Of a DNA stretch of 64,000 nt, positions 11,895 to 23,443 are shown piece after piece (positions within the stretch are counted from its first letter, which is position 1; each line of letters opens with the position of its first letter). The notes below the pieces were generated by a model, which saw only the letters and a program-made list of their open reading frames with translations, did not search any database and was not told the DNA's origin. Origin of the DNA: Prosapia bicincta (taxonomy: Eukaryota; Arthropoda; Insecta; Hemiptera; Cercopidae); contig JBAIZL010000005.1 of assembly GCA_036971475.1 (NCBI GenBank), positions 166,527,386-166,591,385 on the forward strand, in the 5' to 3' direction. A program made the translations under genes and the position numbers.

Positions 11895-12862
11895 TAAATT
11901 GTAATGTATTATTTATTTATATTAACTTATTATTTTAATATTTTATAAATATGTAATATAATATTACTATTATTATTATAGTATTATTTTTATAGAATTA
12001 TAATTAAATATATTTTTAAATTGCTTAATCTGTAAGGTTGTGTTTTACTAACTTATATAAATTCATATAAAAAATATTTTTCTACATGTTCTAAAAGTAG
12101 CATTTACCTTTCACTTTATGATAATGGCAGCTTCATACTTAAATTTCTTACTACTACACTTAGAAAAAAGTGTATTTTTCCACTTTGATAATTATTATTT
12201 CAAGTTCAAGATAAAAACAATGTAATTAAAAATTAAAATATTTCTAAAAAAACTGCAGGTTAGCTGGATCTGTTGTCAAACAGCATGTTCAGGACATATG
12301 TATTGCTAACGATACACATTTGATATTTTACACATATATCCATTTTAAATTTGCAATTTTGAGGACTTAAATATTAAGCTTGACTGGTTTTAAGCAAAGT
12401 GTATCTGTTGCTCTTAAAACTCTTAGATTTAGAAAATGAAATGAAAATTAGGAATATCTTTTTAAAAAAGTTGTATACTTCTTTAGAATATATACATTTC
12501 CATTAAATTAAGTGATTTAAAAAAGATATTGTAATTTTAATAAATATTGATTTATTATGTAATTGATGTATATACATGTTTTTGAAAGTTAGAGTAATCA
12601 GGGCTAAATTTTATTTTACAAAAACCATTTGACTACATTTTTAATAAAAAAAGTAGATAATTTATAGACAATTTTTATTAATTTTTTTGCTCTAGTTTGA
12701 TGTGGTTTCATTACTTTTTTTAACTTTGCTCTAAAATTCTAATAATAAAGTAACTTTATATTTGATAAATTATTAAAATTTACAAGAAATTATGACTGGA
12801 AGTTTTCTATATTGAATACTACAATTTCAAACTGGAAATTGTAACAGCTCTGTTGTTTACAG

Positions 12863-13012
12863 ATGGTAAATACTTAGTATTACCCTCAGGGGAATTACAT
12901 ATCCGGGATGTAGGTCCTGAAGATGGCTATAAGTCATATCAGTGCAGGACAAAACATCGACTTACTGGAGAAACACGTCTTAGTGCGACAAAGGGGCGTC
13001 TCGTCATCACAG
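12863..13012 (+). CDS. Dscam1: Dscam1 constitutive exon 5 (C-terminal half of Ig2)
   Basis: Constitutive exon joining the exon 4 and exon 6 arrays; 150 nt, phase 1 to phase 1, acceptor tgtttacag and donor g|gtaagc. It encodes DGKYLVLPSGELHIRDVGPE, then DGYKSYQCRTKHRLTGE with the F-strand Cys that pairs with the Cys of exon 4, then TRLSATKGRLVIT. This sequence is strongly conserved in insect Dscam1 and is what identifies the gene. Every exon 4 above supplies the G for its first Asp, and its last G is completed to Glu by every exon 6 (AA or AG start). The upstream in-frame ATG at 12853 is intronic. Confidence 0.98.
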
Positions 13013-13655
13013 GTAAGCAGAAATGTATACATCTTTTTTAAGAATCTACTTTGACTAACGATACAAAATTTGTATCGTTTGTAAGTTATTGTAGATTTAT
13101 TAAAATACATAATACCAATTTTATACTGTTTGATTATTTCAAGGTTGTATTATCACAATAGTTTGATACTATTTTTGATTCCTTAATATCTCCAAAGCGT
13201 CTAATTCTGAAGTCTTAACTGTTTACACAGTTTTAGTTAATTTATCTTTCTCTTATTATATACTTGTCACAATTTGTTCCATGTCACATCTGAATACAAA
13301 CTTATGATGCTTGTTGTAATCATCTTGATTTCGTTGATCAATTCATTTATAATTTTTTTATAACTAAAGAAAATTATAGTAAATTGTAAATGTCGATTCC
13401 AAAACGAGTCAAATTTATTGAATATGGAACATTCAATTTTTCGAACATACTATAAATAAAACTTTTGAACCCTTATATTATAATAGAGTATGATATTGAA
13501 GAAGTTTATCTGTCCTACGTTGTATCAGATGTTTTTTTTTGCGTTTTGATTTCATCTTATATTAAAAAGCAAGAAATACTAGATTGGTATTACTGTATGG
13601 TTTTACAAACCATGTATGTAAATGTGGGTCATACACAATTGGACATTAAATTGAG
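13013..13655. other. start of the exon 5-exon 6 intron
   Basis: AT-rich intron. A near-perfect hairpin sits 45 nt past the donor (13057-13079). The open frame at 13465-13725 has no family resemblance and runs into the foldback element. Confidence 0.5.
13057..13079 (+). promoter_or_regulatory. short perfect RNA hairpin after exon 5
   Basis: The arms aacgatacaaa and tttgtatcgtt are exact reverse complements around one base (10 bp with a 3-nt loop in RNA). It lies 45 nt after the exon 5 donor. Function unknown; a role in splicing is only a guess. Confidence 0.4.
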
Positions 13656-14569
13656 GCACTTGCCTATAGTATCATTTATATTTTCTTTAATGAGGATGGC
13701 CTCTTTCAACTCAGACCACAGCTGATCTCTTAGTTATTTTAGATGGAGTTGGGATAGGTGATTTAAGATAAGGTTTTGAGAGTTATGTATTCATAAAGTG
13801 GATTTGAATTATAGTCTAATTGGGTGTGTAATTCACACCTATTTTTGAACCCCCCCCCCCCAACCATAATTAACTAGGAGGATGGTTATGGTCTGAGCTG
13901 ACAATGGGACACATGTTCTGAAACCCATTAACCCTAAACATCCTGGCCCTGGTCACACAGACAGCCTGAGTTATTTGTCTATATGACTTCTAAGATTTCT
14001 ATTATTGTTGATGATTGCTGTTTTGTGTAGTTTTTCGTCCCTACCCCTAAAACTGGTTAATAGCCTAAGTTGCCTGTCAACTGTATCCGTGGCGTTATTT
14101 ATTGAATTGTTTATTGAGAGAGGTCTGAGTGGACTGGACCCGGGACAGAACGAGATGGATTCATGACCCAGCCCTTCATCTGGTATTAGTGTTTTAGATT
14201 CAGATTTTGAAGAAGTACTTGAAAACTGGCATGAGGACATTGCAGGGAGTAACATTGATTCAGGTGATGATATGCCTGTATATAGTCACCACAGTTCAGA
14301 ATCTGAACAAGGTGGAAATGAAGAAAAATTAGTGTCAATTCCTGAAACTTCCGACAATATTGAGAGTAATGAAAATTACTATAACAGTGTAGAGAAAGTA
14401 ATAATAATAATATTGTAGAGACAGATACTCCAAACAAAAACAAAACTTTTTTGGGTGCAATAGGTATCGTTGGTCTTCCGTTAGTTTTGTTCAAGTAGTG
14501 TTCACGTGTGCGCCAGCATAATAAAATACGGATTCTGACTGTTCACCTCCTCCACAAATAGGTAATTAC

Positions 14570-16362
14570 TAGTGATAGGTCAGTTCAAAAATTTTACCAA
14601 TTCCGATTCCGATGCCAAGAAATCGATTCCCGATTCTCGATTCCAAATACCACAATTTACCAACCCATTAGTAATGGGAAGATGTTATTTTTTATGATAC
14701 TTCAAGAGATAACGTTGTAACACTATTTATTATGATGATAGTTGTTGAATATTGCAATAAATCTGTCTTATTTCTTTCGAGTAAACCCTGACGAGTCATT
14801 GTTTCACCAGATATAATCTCAAAACTTCATTCGATGTTTACTTATTATATTCGTTGAACAACTTTTATTATGATGATAGATATTGAATATTGGGGTTATA
14901 TGTTACATAATTATTAGTTAACCTGCAAAGTTATGTCCATTCTAATTGGAAATAATAAGTAGTATGTTTCAAGAAAGAAACTTTTTAGGTAAAATACAAG
15001 AATTTACTATTTATGAGTTTAAAATATAAACAAAAATTGAACAAAAGACAATTATATACTAATTACACTCGTTTTAAAATATTAAATCTCTTTGATTATG
15101 AAGTTAACCAATTTGAACAATTTTACAATTTACTAATTTGTGGTCTAGATATGAGAGATTGTAAGCTTCTTACTTGTAAGGTTGTTTCATTAATTAAATG
15201 TATTATACATACTATGAATCTAAAATTTGGTATTTAAAAAATAGAATTTATAACACTACGTGGCATACGTACAGCATTAAACTTTGTTTATATGAATTAA
15301 ATTTTGAAGTAAAAGTGATTGTACCAAATTATTTTATCACTTAACTGGAAAACGTATGTAGAGGTGATCATTTCAGTTTCTTCTTTCCGCCATGTTCCTA
15401 TTTAGTTTGGTCTGAATGTAGCATTGTGAGATGTAATTAATTAGATTATTTAAAGCAAAAATAAAAATTATACTCTTAAAAATCATTTTAAATAATTTAC
15501 ATAAAATTTTTAACAAAACATTGCTTCTGTTTTAAAAGAAACTTCTATGGATCATATTTCCATAATCCCCTCTCCCTTGAATTTAATGCATTTTGAAAAG
15601 AATCTTTCACTTGAAAAGGTCATGGTTAAGTGGGTCGATAACTATAGTTACACTAACTCACCTAGGATGCCTTGATATATGGCTTGAGAATTTTAATATC
15701 TTTACCATTTTTTACATATATTATTAATGAAGCAATTCACAATTTTTAAAAAATTTTAAGTAACTGTTCTGATTTGTTTTTGAATGCCGGTAAATAAATG
15801 TTAATAAAAAAATAATGTTACAACATTTACAAAAAGTTTATATAGTGCTGGCGTTATAACTGCGATTACCCACTAACGAGACATTATGTTTGAGCCGCAA
15901 CGAATATTTTACCGTCCGTTTTGGAAACACGACATAATGTTAGAGAGGGGACGGGTATTTTACCACCCGATGTGTAAACGTGACATTGTTTTAGAGCAGC
16001 ATCAGGTATTTTACCGTACAATTTGTAAATGCAACATTATGTTAGGAGCAGCGACAGATATTTTACCACCCGATGTGTAAATGCATCATTATGTTAGATC
16101 GGCGATGATTATTTTACCGCCTGATGTGTAAACCAGACATTATGTTAGAGCGGAGACGAATATTTACCGCCAAATGTGTAAACCCGATGTTATGCTAGAG
16201 CAGCAACGAATATTATATGCCCAATGTGTATATGCCGAATAGAGCAGCCCAAAGTGTATATGCCGGCCATGCTGGAATCGACTTTTGCGATCGATTCTCG
16301 ATTTCGATTCTAGTGTCCAGAATCGGTGGAATCGACTGGAATTGAGAATTGACCCATCACTA
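14570..16362. mobile_element. hAT-type element nested in the piggyBac transposase
   Basis: The ends are tagtgataggtcagttc and, inverted, tagtgatgggtcaattc. The 8-bp flanks gtaattac (14562-14569) and gtagtagc (16363-16370) match at 5 of 8 positions, a decayed hAT-type target duplication. Sub-terminal sequence is rich in 'gattcgatt' variants, shared with the element at 23444. No transposase is recognisable. A 51-bp tandem repeat occupies its right part. Confidence 0.75.
15888..16240. repeat. 51-bp tandem repeat, about 7 units
   Basis: The landmark 'tattttacc' (or a close variant) starts at 15905, 15956, 16007, 16059, 16110, 16161 and 16211, so the unit is 50-52 bp. Each unit also has a 'gatgtgtaaa'-like and an 'acattatgttagag'-like block. 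Because 51 is divisible by three, one frame shows a repeating FY+P.CK.DIMLE pattern; this is a by-product and not a protein. Confidence 0.85.
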
Positions 16363-18029
16363 GTAGTAGCCCAACTCCTTTTAGTATCTGAAATTTGCTT
16401 TTTACAGAGGATATTTTGAATGTTATATTGAAATGGACAAATGAAAAAATAAACAAAGAAAGGCCTAAATATGACAAACATGCTTGACATGAAACTGATG
16501 TATATGAACTTAAGAGCGTTTTTTGGTTTACTCATCTACATTACTATTTGCACGTCACACAGAGAAGATTATAAATCGTTATATGCAACTGATGGGTCTG
16601 GGTTCTATACAAGATTGAGGAGTCTGCCTGTGTTCATGAGATGTTGGTTGGATTTCATGGGAAGTGTAAGTTTAAAATGTACATCCCCAATAAACCCTGC
16701 AAATATGGTATAAAGATTATGTGCCTCATTGATGCTAGAACTGGCTACCTTTTAAATGAATATGTTTTATCTGCGGGTAAAGATTCTGGTGGCCAAACCT
16801 TAAATGCTCAAGAGAAGAAACTAATGACACCAACACGGGCTGTGATTAGGCTTGCTAAACCAATAGAACAATCAAACCGTAACATCACTGGAGACAATTG
16901 GTTTAGCCCAATTGAGTGGACCTAAGCATTGAAAACAAAGGGGTTGAAATGTGGGTACTTTAAAAAAAAATAAAAAGGATATTCCCACCTATTTCCTACC
17001 AGCTAGAAGCAAGGAAGTTTGTTCAACAGTGTTTGGGTTTTCACATGACACAACTTTAGTCTCATATGCACCTAAAATAATTCAAAGCAGTAATACGTGT
17101 CCCAACTATGCATCACGTGTAGATAGAGATAGTGGTAAACCATAAATCATAATGTACTATAACCAAACAAAAGGAGGGGTTGAGACACTGGATGAGAAGT
17201 GTGCGAAGTACTCAACAATGACCAATGGTCTTTTATCGGATGTTGGATATAAGTGGTGCAATTTTTTTTATTTTACACAACTTGTACAAGAATAGAATGC
17301 AAGAAAACCGCGTGAACTTTTTGAAAACTCTTGCAGAAGAGTTGGTAAAACCACAACTGGAGAGTAGTATGCATAATGTCCGCATGACATATGAACTATG
17401 AGCATTCATCCACAGAGTACTAGGAGTAGAAGAGCCTAAGCCCAACACTGGTTGAGACAGATTGAAGAAAAAAAGATTTGTTATACATGTGACCTAAAGA
17501 CGAAAAGAAAAACTGCCTACATTTTCTATTGTTGCAATTAACCTGTATGCCTTGAGTGTACAACAAAAGTTTACAACTACTGTAGACCTATGCTATGTTG
17601 TTCAAACATAGTAGTTCTAGAACAACTATCTCAATTTTATTTATAATGTGTGTTTTCATATGTGGTTTATCATATCATAAGGAACATAAAAATACCAGTA
17701 AGTTACACTTTTATCATATTATAAAAAGCTTTTTTTTATAAGTTTTGTAAACGTGCAAGATATTCAGCAAATTTTGGTAACCATAAAATTTTTTTATTTT
17801 TTTTTATCATTTATATGTGTTTAATAAAAATAGTTTGTTTTTATTTCCATAGTTAACAATTCAAGTAACCCATCTGATTATTTACAGAAATTTCCAACAG
17901 TAAAAACATCATTTTTTAATTTCTCTTAAAAGGAGGTGTGTGAAACCACTCCCAGTTGGGAGTGTGACAAATATTTCACCCAGGAAGTTAAGGGTTAAAC
18001 AAAAACTAGATACCACTATAGGCAAGTGC

Positions 18030-21000
18030 TGTATAATATATGTATTATTATGTATTAATATATGTCTAAGTGTATGTCTGTATGTAGCTCAAGTTGAAGA
18101 AGGAATTAAATAATATTATAACCCTCTTTTTGTTAAATTTCACTTTGGATTTTGAGGAATTATTGTAATCATATCTGCGTTGAATTTTGTGATCTATACA
18201 TCATGCAACTGAGTAACAGTTCATAGGTTTTTGGATATTTGTGTTGTTGTTTATGGTTTGTTCATGTTTAAAGGAACACCGCTGATATAAACAAGGTTAA
18301 GGTTGATCACAGCTTTATCAATCACATTTTTTTGTTCTTTTATTTTAACTAACATATTCTTTAACAATATATGATATAATTTATAATGGCTGTTGAAAGC
18401 TTATTCTGATGAAAAATAATGCTTCATACTTATGTATGTCTAAGCAGAAATAAAGTATAAAATAATTTTAGAAAAATTGTTTTTAAAAAGTCATTTTTAA
18501 TATCAAACAGTGTAAAATTGGTAATATTACTTAGCATGTTTTAGTAACATTTTTTATTAAAAATTATTTGAATTTGACAATTTAATTATCTAACATTTTT
18601 TAAATTATTCAGAGTGCCTCATCATTTTAGTGTTATAACAATATAATTTATGTTTTTTACAGCAACAATTAATATGAATTTTATGTTTAAAATAAATCTT
18701 GACATATCAATAATGTTTAAAAAAAATTGAAACAACTAAGAAACTATTTTTATATATAATTATATAAAAATTATATGTAAAGGAGTACTGTATATTTTGA
18801 ATTAAATTTATTTATTTTTTGTTGAAAATGCATTCTGTACAGAATATTGAGAAAATTGCGTTTTTTATATGTTGAGAAGACTTTAGAAATTTTATTTTTA
18901 ATTTTCCATTCTCAGTTAGAAATATTTTCAAATATAACAATCGTACTGAAATTTTTATATTTATGTAAAATTATTTAAAATAAAACATATACATGCACTG
19001 TTAAAGTTATTTTTTTAAAATATAAAAACAATACTTTTTCTTAAAAAAATTGTTTTCATTATATTCCTTGGATAATATTTTAGACTGAGATATAAATATT
19101 ATATACTGTATACTACAAACATTTTTTTAAATTTGACTCTTAACGTTTAAGAAAATTTAGTGAAATTTTAAAACTATTTGAAAAACATGCCAAACTGTAT
19201 TTGAAAGGAAACATTAATTATAAATTATGAAAAAAATGTATTTTCTTATTCTCACTTGAAGTATATTTAAATATAAAAAACATTGTTCAACTTTTTGAAA
19301 AAAGTATTTGTTTTTACCATAAGTTATTAAGATTTTAAAATTTTTCACCAATATGTGACCACAACAATAATTATATAAGCTTGTCAATATAAGATCGAAC
19401 ATAACTAAAAGAGTTCACAGCAGATGTTTTTTTTATTAATGTATCTACAACTTTCCCATAGCTAGAAGTAAATGTCTCAAAGAAGTATGAATTTTTCTTT
19501 TGCTCCCTTAAGCAACAAAAAAAAGAAATAGTAACAAACAAAAATAATAGTCCAATACCATACATAGAAATAAAATAATGAAAAATTGCAGGGAAATTCG
19601 CTTTTTATTTTGCCACTTAAAATTGTTTTCCTGTCATATGTATATAGATAAAAGAAACTAAAATAAAATTGTTCTATGTTGTCTTAAGTAGGAATTGACT
19701 TTTATATTACTTGTTCTAAATCAGCTTAATCAGTTTTTAAAATATCAGAAACAACTCAATGTCAATGATGTGTGCTAAACTTTTCAAAATATAGAAACAA
19801 AACGTTTTAACAAACACTTGTATTCTAAGTGGCTTTTACATAATAATAATATAATTTTTGCTATTTTAATTTGGTAAATGGTACATGTTACAAACATTTT
19901 ATATCCAGTAAAGAGTGAAAGTTAAATTAGCTTTGTAACGTGATGAATAGAATTTTTAAGTTTTAAGAAGGAGATTAATCAGATTTATATATTTATTAAG
20001 GTAAACAATAATAATTTCAGTCTCCTTTGAGATTCAATTTGTGTATAAATCTTTGTGTTTTAGCTCAGAAGAAGGTAAGTAATGTGTCTTTAATTAATAC
20101 TTAAATGCTTATCCTATAAAATCATGATTCAAATTTGAAAAGGAACAATATTATTATCTAAGATGTTTTATTATACATGTACATGTGTTTATTTTTAGAT
20201 AAATACATAGATTTTAAAACTGTGTACATGATGAGGTGCTCTGAAATTTCATTATTTAAAATCAAGCCTGAATGTTGGGATAGGGTACCCCTGCAGCCGG
20301 GAAATCAAAATTTAACTCAAAATTGTAGACTTATTTTCAGTTAATCAAAATTTAAATTTAAAAAAAAATTAGCTATCAACATATTTTCAAAAGCTGGTGT
20401 CCATATTTTAGTCGGTTGTGAAATCAATGATGTATGTAGCGACTTTTATTCTTGAAACATGAGGTAAGTACACTTTGTTCTTTGAAGCTTTAATTATTCC
20501 TATTTTCCTTTTTTCAAACTTTGATCAATAATAATGTGGTTGTGTCAGCTCAGAACATCCATTTATAAGTGAAAACTAAAGACTACTAAACGTATTTTAT
20601 GAAACTTGTTTTTATTCTTTTACAAATAATTGTTTATTCTTTGTATTTAAAAATAAACGTAGCATAGTTGTGACATATGTTAGGTAAATATTACATTTGA
20701 TGCAAAATTTTAGAAATTGTTAGTTTTACTACAGTATATATTAACTCTGGCTTCTATAATGAATAGGAGATTGGCATTTTAATGTTTATTTTGCTATTTT
20801 ATTTAATATTTTCTGTATTTCACTTTTTATGTACACACTCCACCCCCACAGTAAACAATTGAGTCTTTACTTATAGCTATAACCTCCAGTTATAGTATTT
20901 GTTTGTCTTGTCAACTTTTTGTTGCTTGTCTTTGGAAGACTATGGTCAAACATACTGAGCGGCTTGTGGTAAGGAAATAGTTACTAACATAAGCAGAAAG

Positions 21001-21454
21001 CAATATTAAACAATTTTTGAAATCTACATTAAAATAACTGTAGTTATTCCTAAGAAAATTCTTTATATTTTATCTATAGTAACATGCTCATATTTCATAC
21101 CTGTTATTATTCAAAGGCAATCTTTAGGTGGTTTTATAATTTATTTTTTACTATACAGATCTTAAAGTAATGGTTTTTTCTTGTTAAAATAAAATCAGTT
21201 ATTATCTAGATTAAAGGTGATATTATTATAATTGATTATTTTGTGGTAACTTAGTTTGAATTTAATGTTTATATTATTTTATTAGGAAAATAGGAGTCAT
21301 TAGTTGTAAACAAATTTTCTCATAATGTGTTGTGGTTTTAAACTAAAAATGATTATTGGGTGGAACATGAAGCTTAGTTAACATTGCAGTGTCATAAATA
21401 TTCCTGATTCAAACAAAAAAACATTGAATGCAAAACTTGTATCTTTTTACATAG
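18030..21454. other. rest of the exon 5-exon 6 intron
   Basis: AT-rich intron before the first exon 6 variant. It contains the candidate docking site (18271-18325) and two strong but unexplained GTAAGT donor-like sites (20075 and 20464). No reading frame here resembles an exon 6. Confidence 0.5.
18271..18325 (+). promoter_or_regulatory. candidate exon 6 docking site
   Basis: In insects, exon 6 choice in Dscam1 depends on a conserved docking site in the intron after exon 5, which pairs with a selector ahead of each exon 6. This segment is less AT-rich than its surroundings, contains 'ggttgatcacagctttatca', and has a small inverted repeat (ttgat ... atcaa) exposing cacagcttt. Position and composition fit a docking site. 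I could not verify the sequence against known docking sites, and did not find convincing complementary selectors by eye. Confidence 0.35.
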
Positions 21455-21578
21455 AACCGGTCGGAGGTTCAGCACCAAAATTTGCTACTTTGGAAACAGG
21501 GAAAAGTTTTGTAGCCAAACAGAATCAGAATTTTACAATGCTCTGTCCTGCTCAAGGGTTCCCAGTTCCATTTTTCAG
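21455..21578 (+). CDS. Dscam1: Dscam1 alternative exon 6.1 (N-terminal half of Ig3)
   Basis: First of 23 mutually exclusive exons encoding the first half of Ig3, the second variable recognition domain. It is 124 nt, phase 1 to phase 2; acceptor acatag, donor ag|gtaatg. It encodes EPVGGSAPKFATLETGKSF, then VAKQNQNFTMLCPAQGFPVP and FFR, with the B-strand Cys in MLC. The last Arg codon is shared with exon 7, which lies beyond this window. Confidence 0.95.
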
Positions 21579-22083
21579 GTAATGTTGGGTTTTTTTAGAG
21601 TAGGTAATATAGAACTTGATGTCAGTATCTGATTCTATCATTTTTTTAGGAGAGGGTAAGTGTATTGCGTGTTTAAGGATATTATGAAAATTGAAAAGAA
21701 ACATGTTTCCAAACTAAATTTTAAAAAGAATTAAATTTACTATCAATTTCAGTGACAACATTTCCATAAAGTTTTAAATATATATACATGCTTGTTTGCG
21801 TGTGTGTGCACGTGAGTGTGAGCGTGTATACTTATATATTAATAGATGTTTCAATTCTAAAAGAATAAAGCAAAACGTAAAGGTAGTGTAAGCAAGACCT
21901 TTGTTTTACTAACTTTATATTTTAATATAGGCCTATGATAAAGTTTCTTCTGTATGTTTAAACTCTTCATGATTTATGGTTATTAAATATTATTTCTTAA
22001 TGGTTGATTGAATTTTACTCAATTTCGGGTTTCTGCATATTAGCTTTAATGGAAGTAACATATTCGAATGTATTTGTAAATAG
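21579..22083. other. intron between exons 6.1 and 6.2
   Basis: AT-rich intron with a short GT/CA-like tract near 21795-21825. No gene. Confidence 0.5.
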
Positions 22084-22216
22084 AGCCTGTTGGGAGTGCA
22101 AGGCCCAAATTTGCAACGGTTATTTCTGTGGAGAACATGAGAGGGTTTATGGTGAGGTTGAAACAAAGTTTTGCATTGCAGTGTCCAGCCCAGGGGTATC
22201 CTGTCCCTAGTTACAG
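22084..22216 (+). CDS. Dscam1: Dscam1 alternative exon 6.2
   Basis: Exon 6 variant of 133 nt, three codons longer than the usual 124, phase 1 to 2. Acceptor aaatag, donor ag|gtcagt. It encodes EPVGSARPKFATVISVENM, RGFMVRLKQSFALQCPAQGY and PVPSYR. The open frame that starts at 22004 is in a different frame and is not the protein. Only 32 nt separate it from exon 6.3, so the two cannot both be included by normal splicing. Confidence 0.93.
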
Positions 22217-22248
22217 GTCAGTTTGATATAGTTTATTATGTGTTTTAG

Positions 22249-22372
22249 AACCTGTTGGCAGTACTAGGCCCAAGTTCTCAACAATCCAGAACATTCGGGG
22301 TTTTATTATGGTTTCTGACAATAGTATTGGCTTACAATGCCCGGCACAAGCCTATCCAGTTCCAAGTTATAG
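22249..22372 (+). CDS. Dscam1: Dscam1 alternative exon 6.3
   Basis: 124 nt, phase 1 to 2. Acceptor gttttag, donor ag|gtaata. It encodes EPVGSTRPKFSTIQNIRGF, IMVSDNSIGLQCPAQAYPVP and SYR. It is the closest relative of 6.2 (shared PVGS.RPKF.T, RGF and LQCPAQ.YPVPSYR), in line with a local tandem duplication. Confidence 0.95.
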
Positions 22373-23443
22373 GTAATAAATTGTGTATGTGCTTAACTAT
22401 GACATGATGACAAATATATTTTTTAATTATAACTTCTAAGACCTCAGAGTTTTTTATGCTTAAATCTTACATAATGTTTTTAGAATTTGTGTTGTTAAAA
22501 AGACGTTTTCTTGCTGAATTTGCAATAAAATATCTACAAATTTTGATATAAAATGAATGAGTCAATTGTATTATCAGTTTGTTAGTGTATAAAAAATTTT
22601 ATATTTACTTAAAATTCAAGCTATTTCATCATTGTATACAGAATTTTTATCTCAAAAGCTTAACTGAATATCATTGAAAAAAAAAATTAACAATATTCTA
22701 ACTGTTATTTTGCAATTTTTCATTGGATTTCCAGAAATTTTCATTTCACATGAGTATGAATACATTTCAAGTTTTGAATTTAAGAGGAATTTTTTGCTTG
22801 TGGTAGCTGAGTGACATAGCTTTGTCTTGTTTGTAAAATATAAAACCTGTTTACAATTGACAGGTTTTGAAGTATGCTGGAACTGTGTCCCTTTTTTAGT
22901 ATATTAAAAGCTCTAACCAAGTCTTTTCAATTGCCAGTATGATTATTAGAGAAATACTCAATTTATATTACGAATTTAAATTAAAACTAGGGAATTTACA
23001 AAAAATGAATAAATTTATAGATTTGCATCACAACCAAATCAGGAACTATATTTAACTATTTAGTTCAATGTTTCTAAGAAATTTAAACAATCTGTTAAGG
23101 AAAATAATAATTTCAAAACCATTTACAATATTTGAAACGATTTTTGTGTCATTTAATTTAGTTCTTTTCTTATGGATTTTGTTCTCCATTATATTGGTGA
23201 AAATTTTTTTGTCAAACTTACTAACATATAACATTTTCAATCTCATCAGGCAATCTACATCAGTGTCCTGATGAACATCAGTTAGTCTGACCAAAAACAT
23301 TATGATTCAGTAGAATTAGAATAAATTTACTTGAATAATAAGTATGGTAAGATCTTTATTTTATTCAGTTCAATTATAAGTATTTTGTCTTCATGATGTA
23401 AAGTTTACTATCTAAAAATAACAGCGATAGAATTGTTAAAAGC
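22373..23443. other. intron segment after exon 6.3
   Basis: AT-rich intron. Overlapping frames on both strands at 23052-23300 have no family resemblance. Nothing else is recognised. Confidence 0.5.

Larger units (their letters stand above)
10434..12862. other. intron between exon 4.5 and exon 5
   Basis: AT-rich intron, 2.4 kb. It contains a CA/CG-type simple repeat (about 11520-11597) and a long (TA)n tract (about 11815-11889). A possible decayed exon 4 lies near 11080-11150 (see findings). The frames that cross the CA repeat on both strands are simple-sequence artefacts. Confidence 0.6.
13932..17994 (+). mobile_element. piggyBac element, broken, with a nested hAT element
   Basis: TTAA flanks both ends (13928-13931 and 17995-17998). 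The terminal sequences ccctaaacatcctgg and, inverted, cccttaacttcctgg match at 13 of 15 positions. + strand pieces of a piggyBac transposase are visible: an acidic N-terminus at about 14190-14400 (SDFEEVLENWHEDI), the LRAFFGLLIYITI block from 16508, the DDE region from 16641 (GFHGKCKFKMYIPNKPCKYG, GIKIMCLIDARTGYLLNEYV, RNITGDNWFS), KNKKDIPTYFLPARSKEV from 16961, NQTKGGVETLDEKC at about 17163, and a Cys-rich tail near 17475-17585. Frameshifts, stops and the hAT insertion make it inactive. Confidence 0.88.
13656..18029. mobile_element. foldback element copy 1, split by a piggyBac insertion
   Basis: The left part begins gcacttgcctatagt (13656) and the right part, on the far side of the piggyBac element, ends with its exact inverse actataggcaagtgc (18015-18029). 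Inside the left part lie ctcagaccacagctgat (about 13713) and the inverted 'ggtctgagctgacaatggga' (13890-13909), which match the arms of three other copies at 37981, 46371 and 49949. This copy is the most diverged. The family is palindromic, about 180-240 bp when unbroken, with no coding capacity. Confidence 0.7.

Noticed and set aside
15886..16080. Repeating FY+P.CK.DIMLE protein
   Set aside because: By-product of a 51-bp tandem repeat inside a hAT element; the frame breaks in the later units.
20276..20312. GC-richer block with gggtacccctgcagccggg
   Set aside because: Considered as a docking site, but has no clear hairpin or complementary partners; 18271-18325 is the better candidate.
22004..22210. 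68-codon frame with many Cys over exon 6.2
   Set aside because: Wrong frame; the correct phase gives a standard exon 6 with both splice sites.
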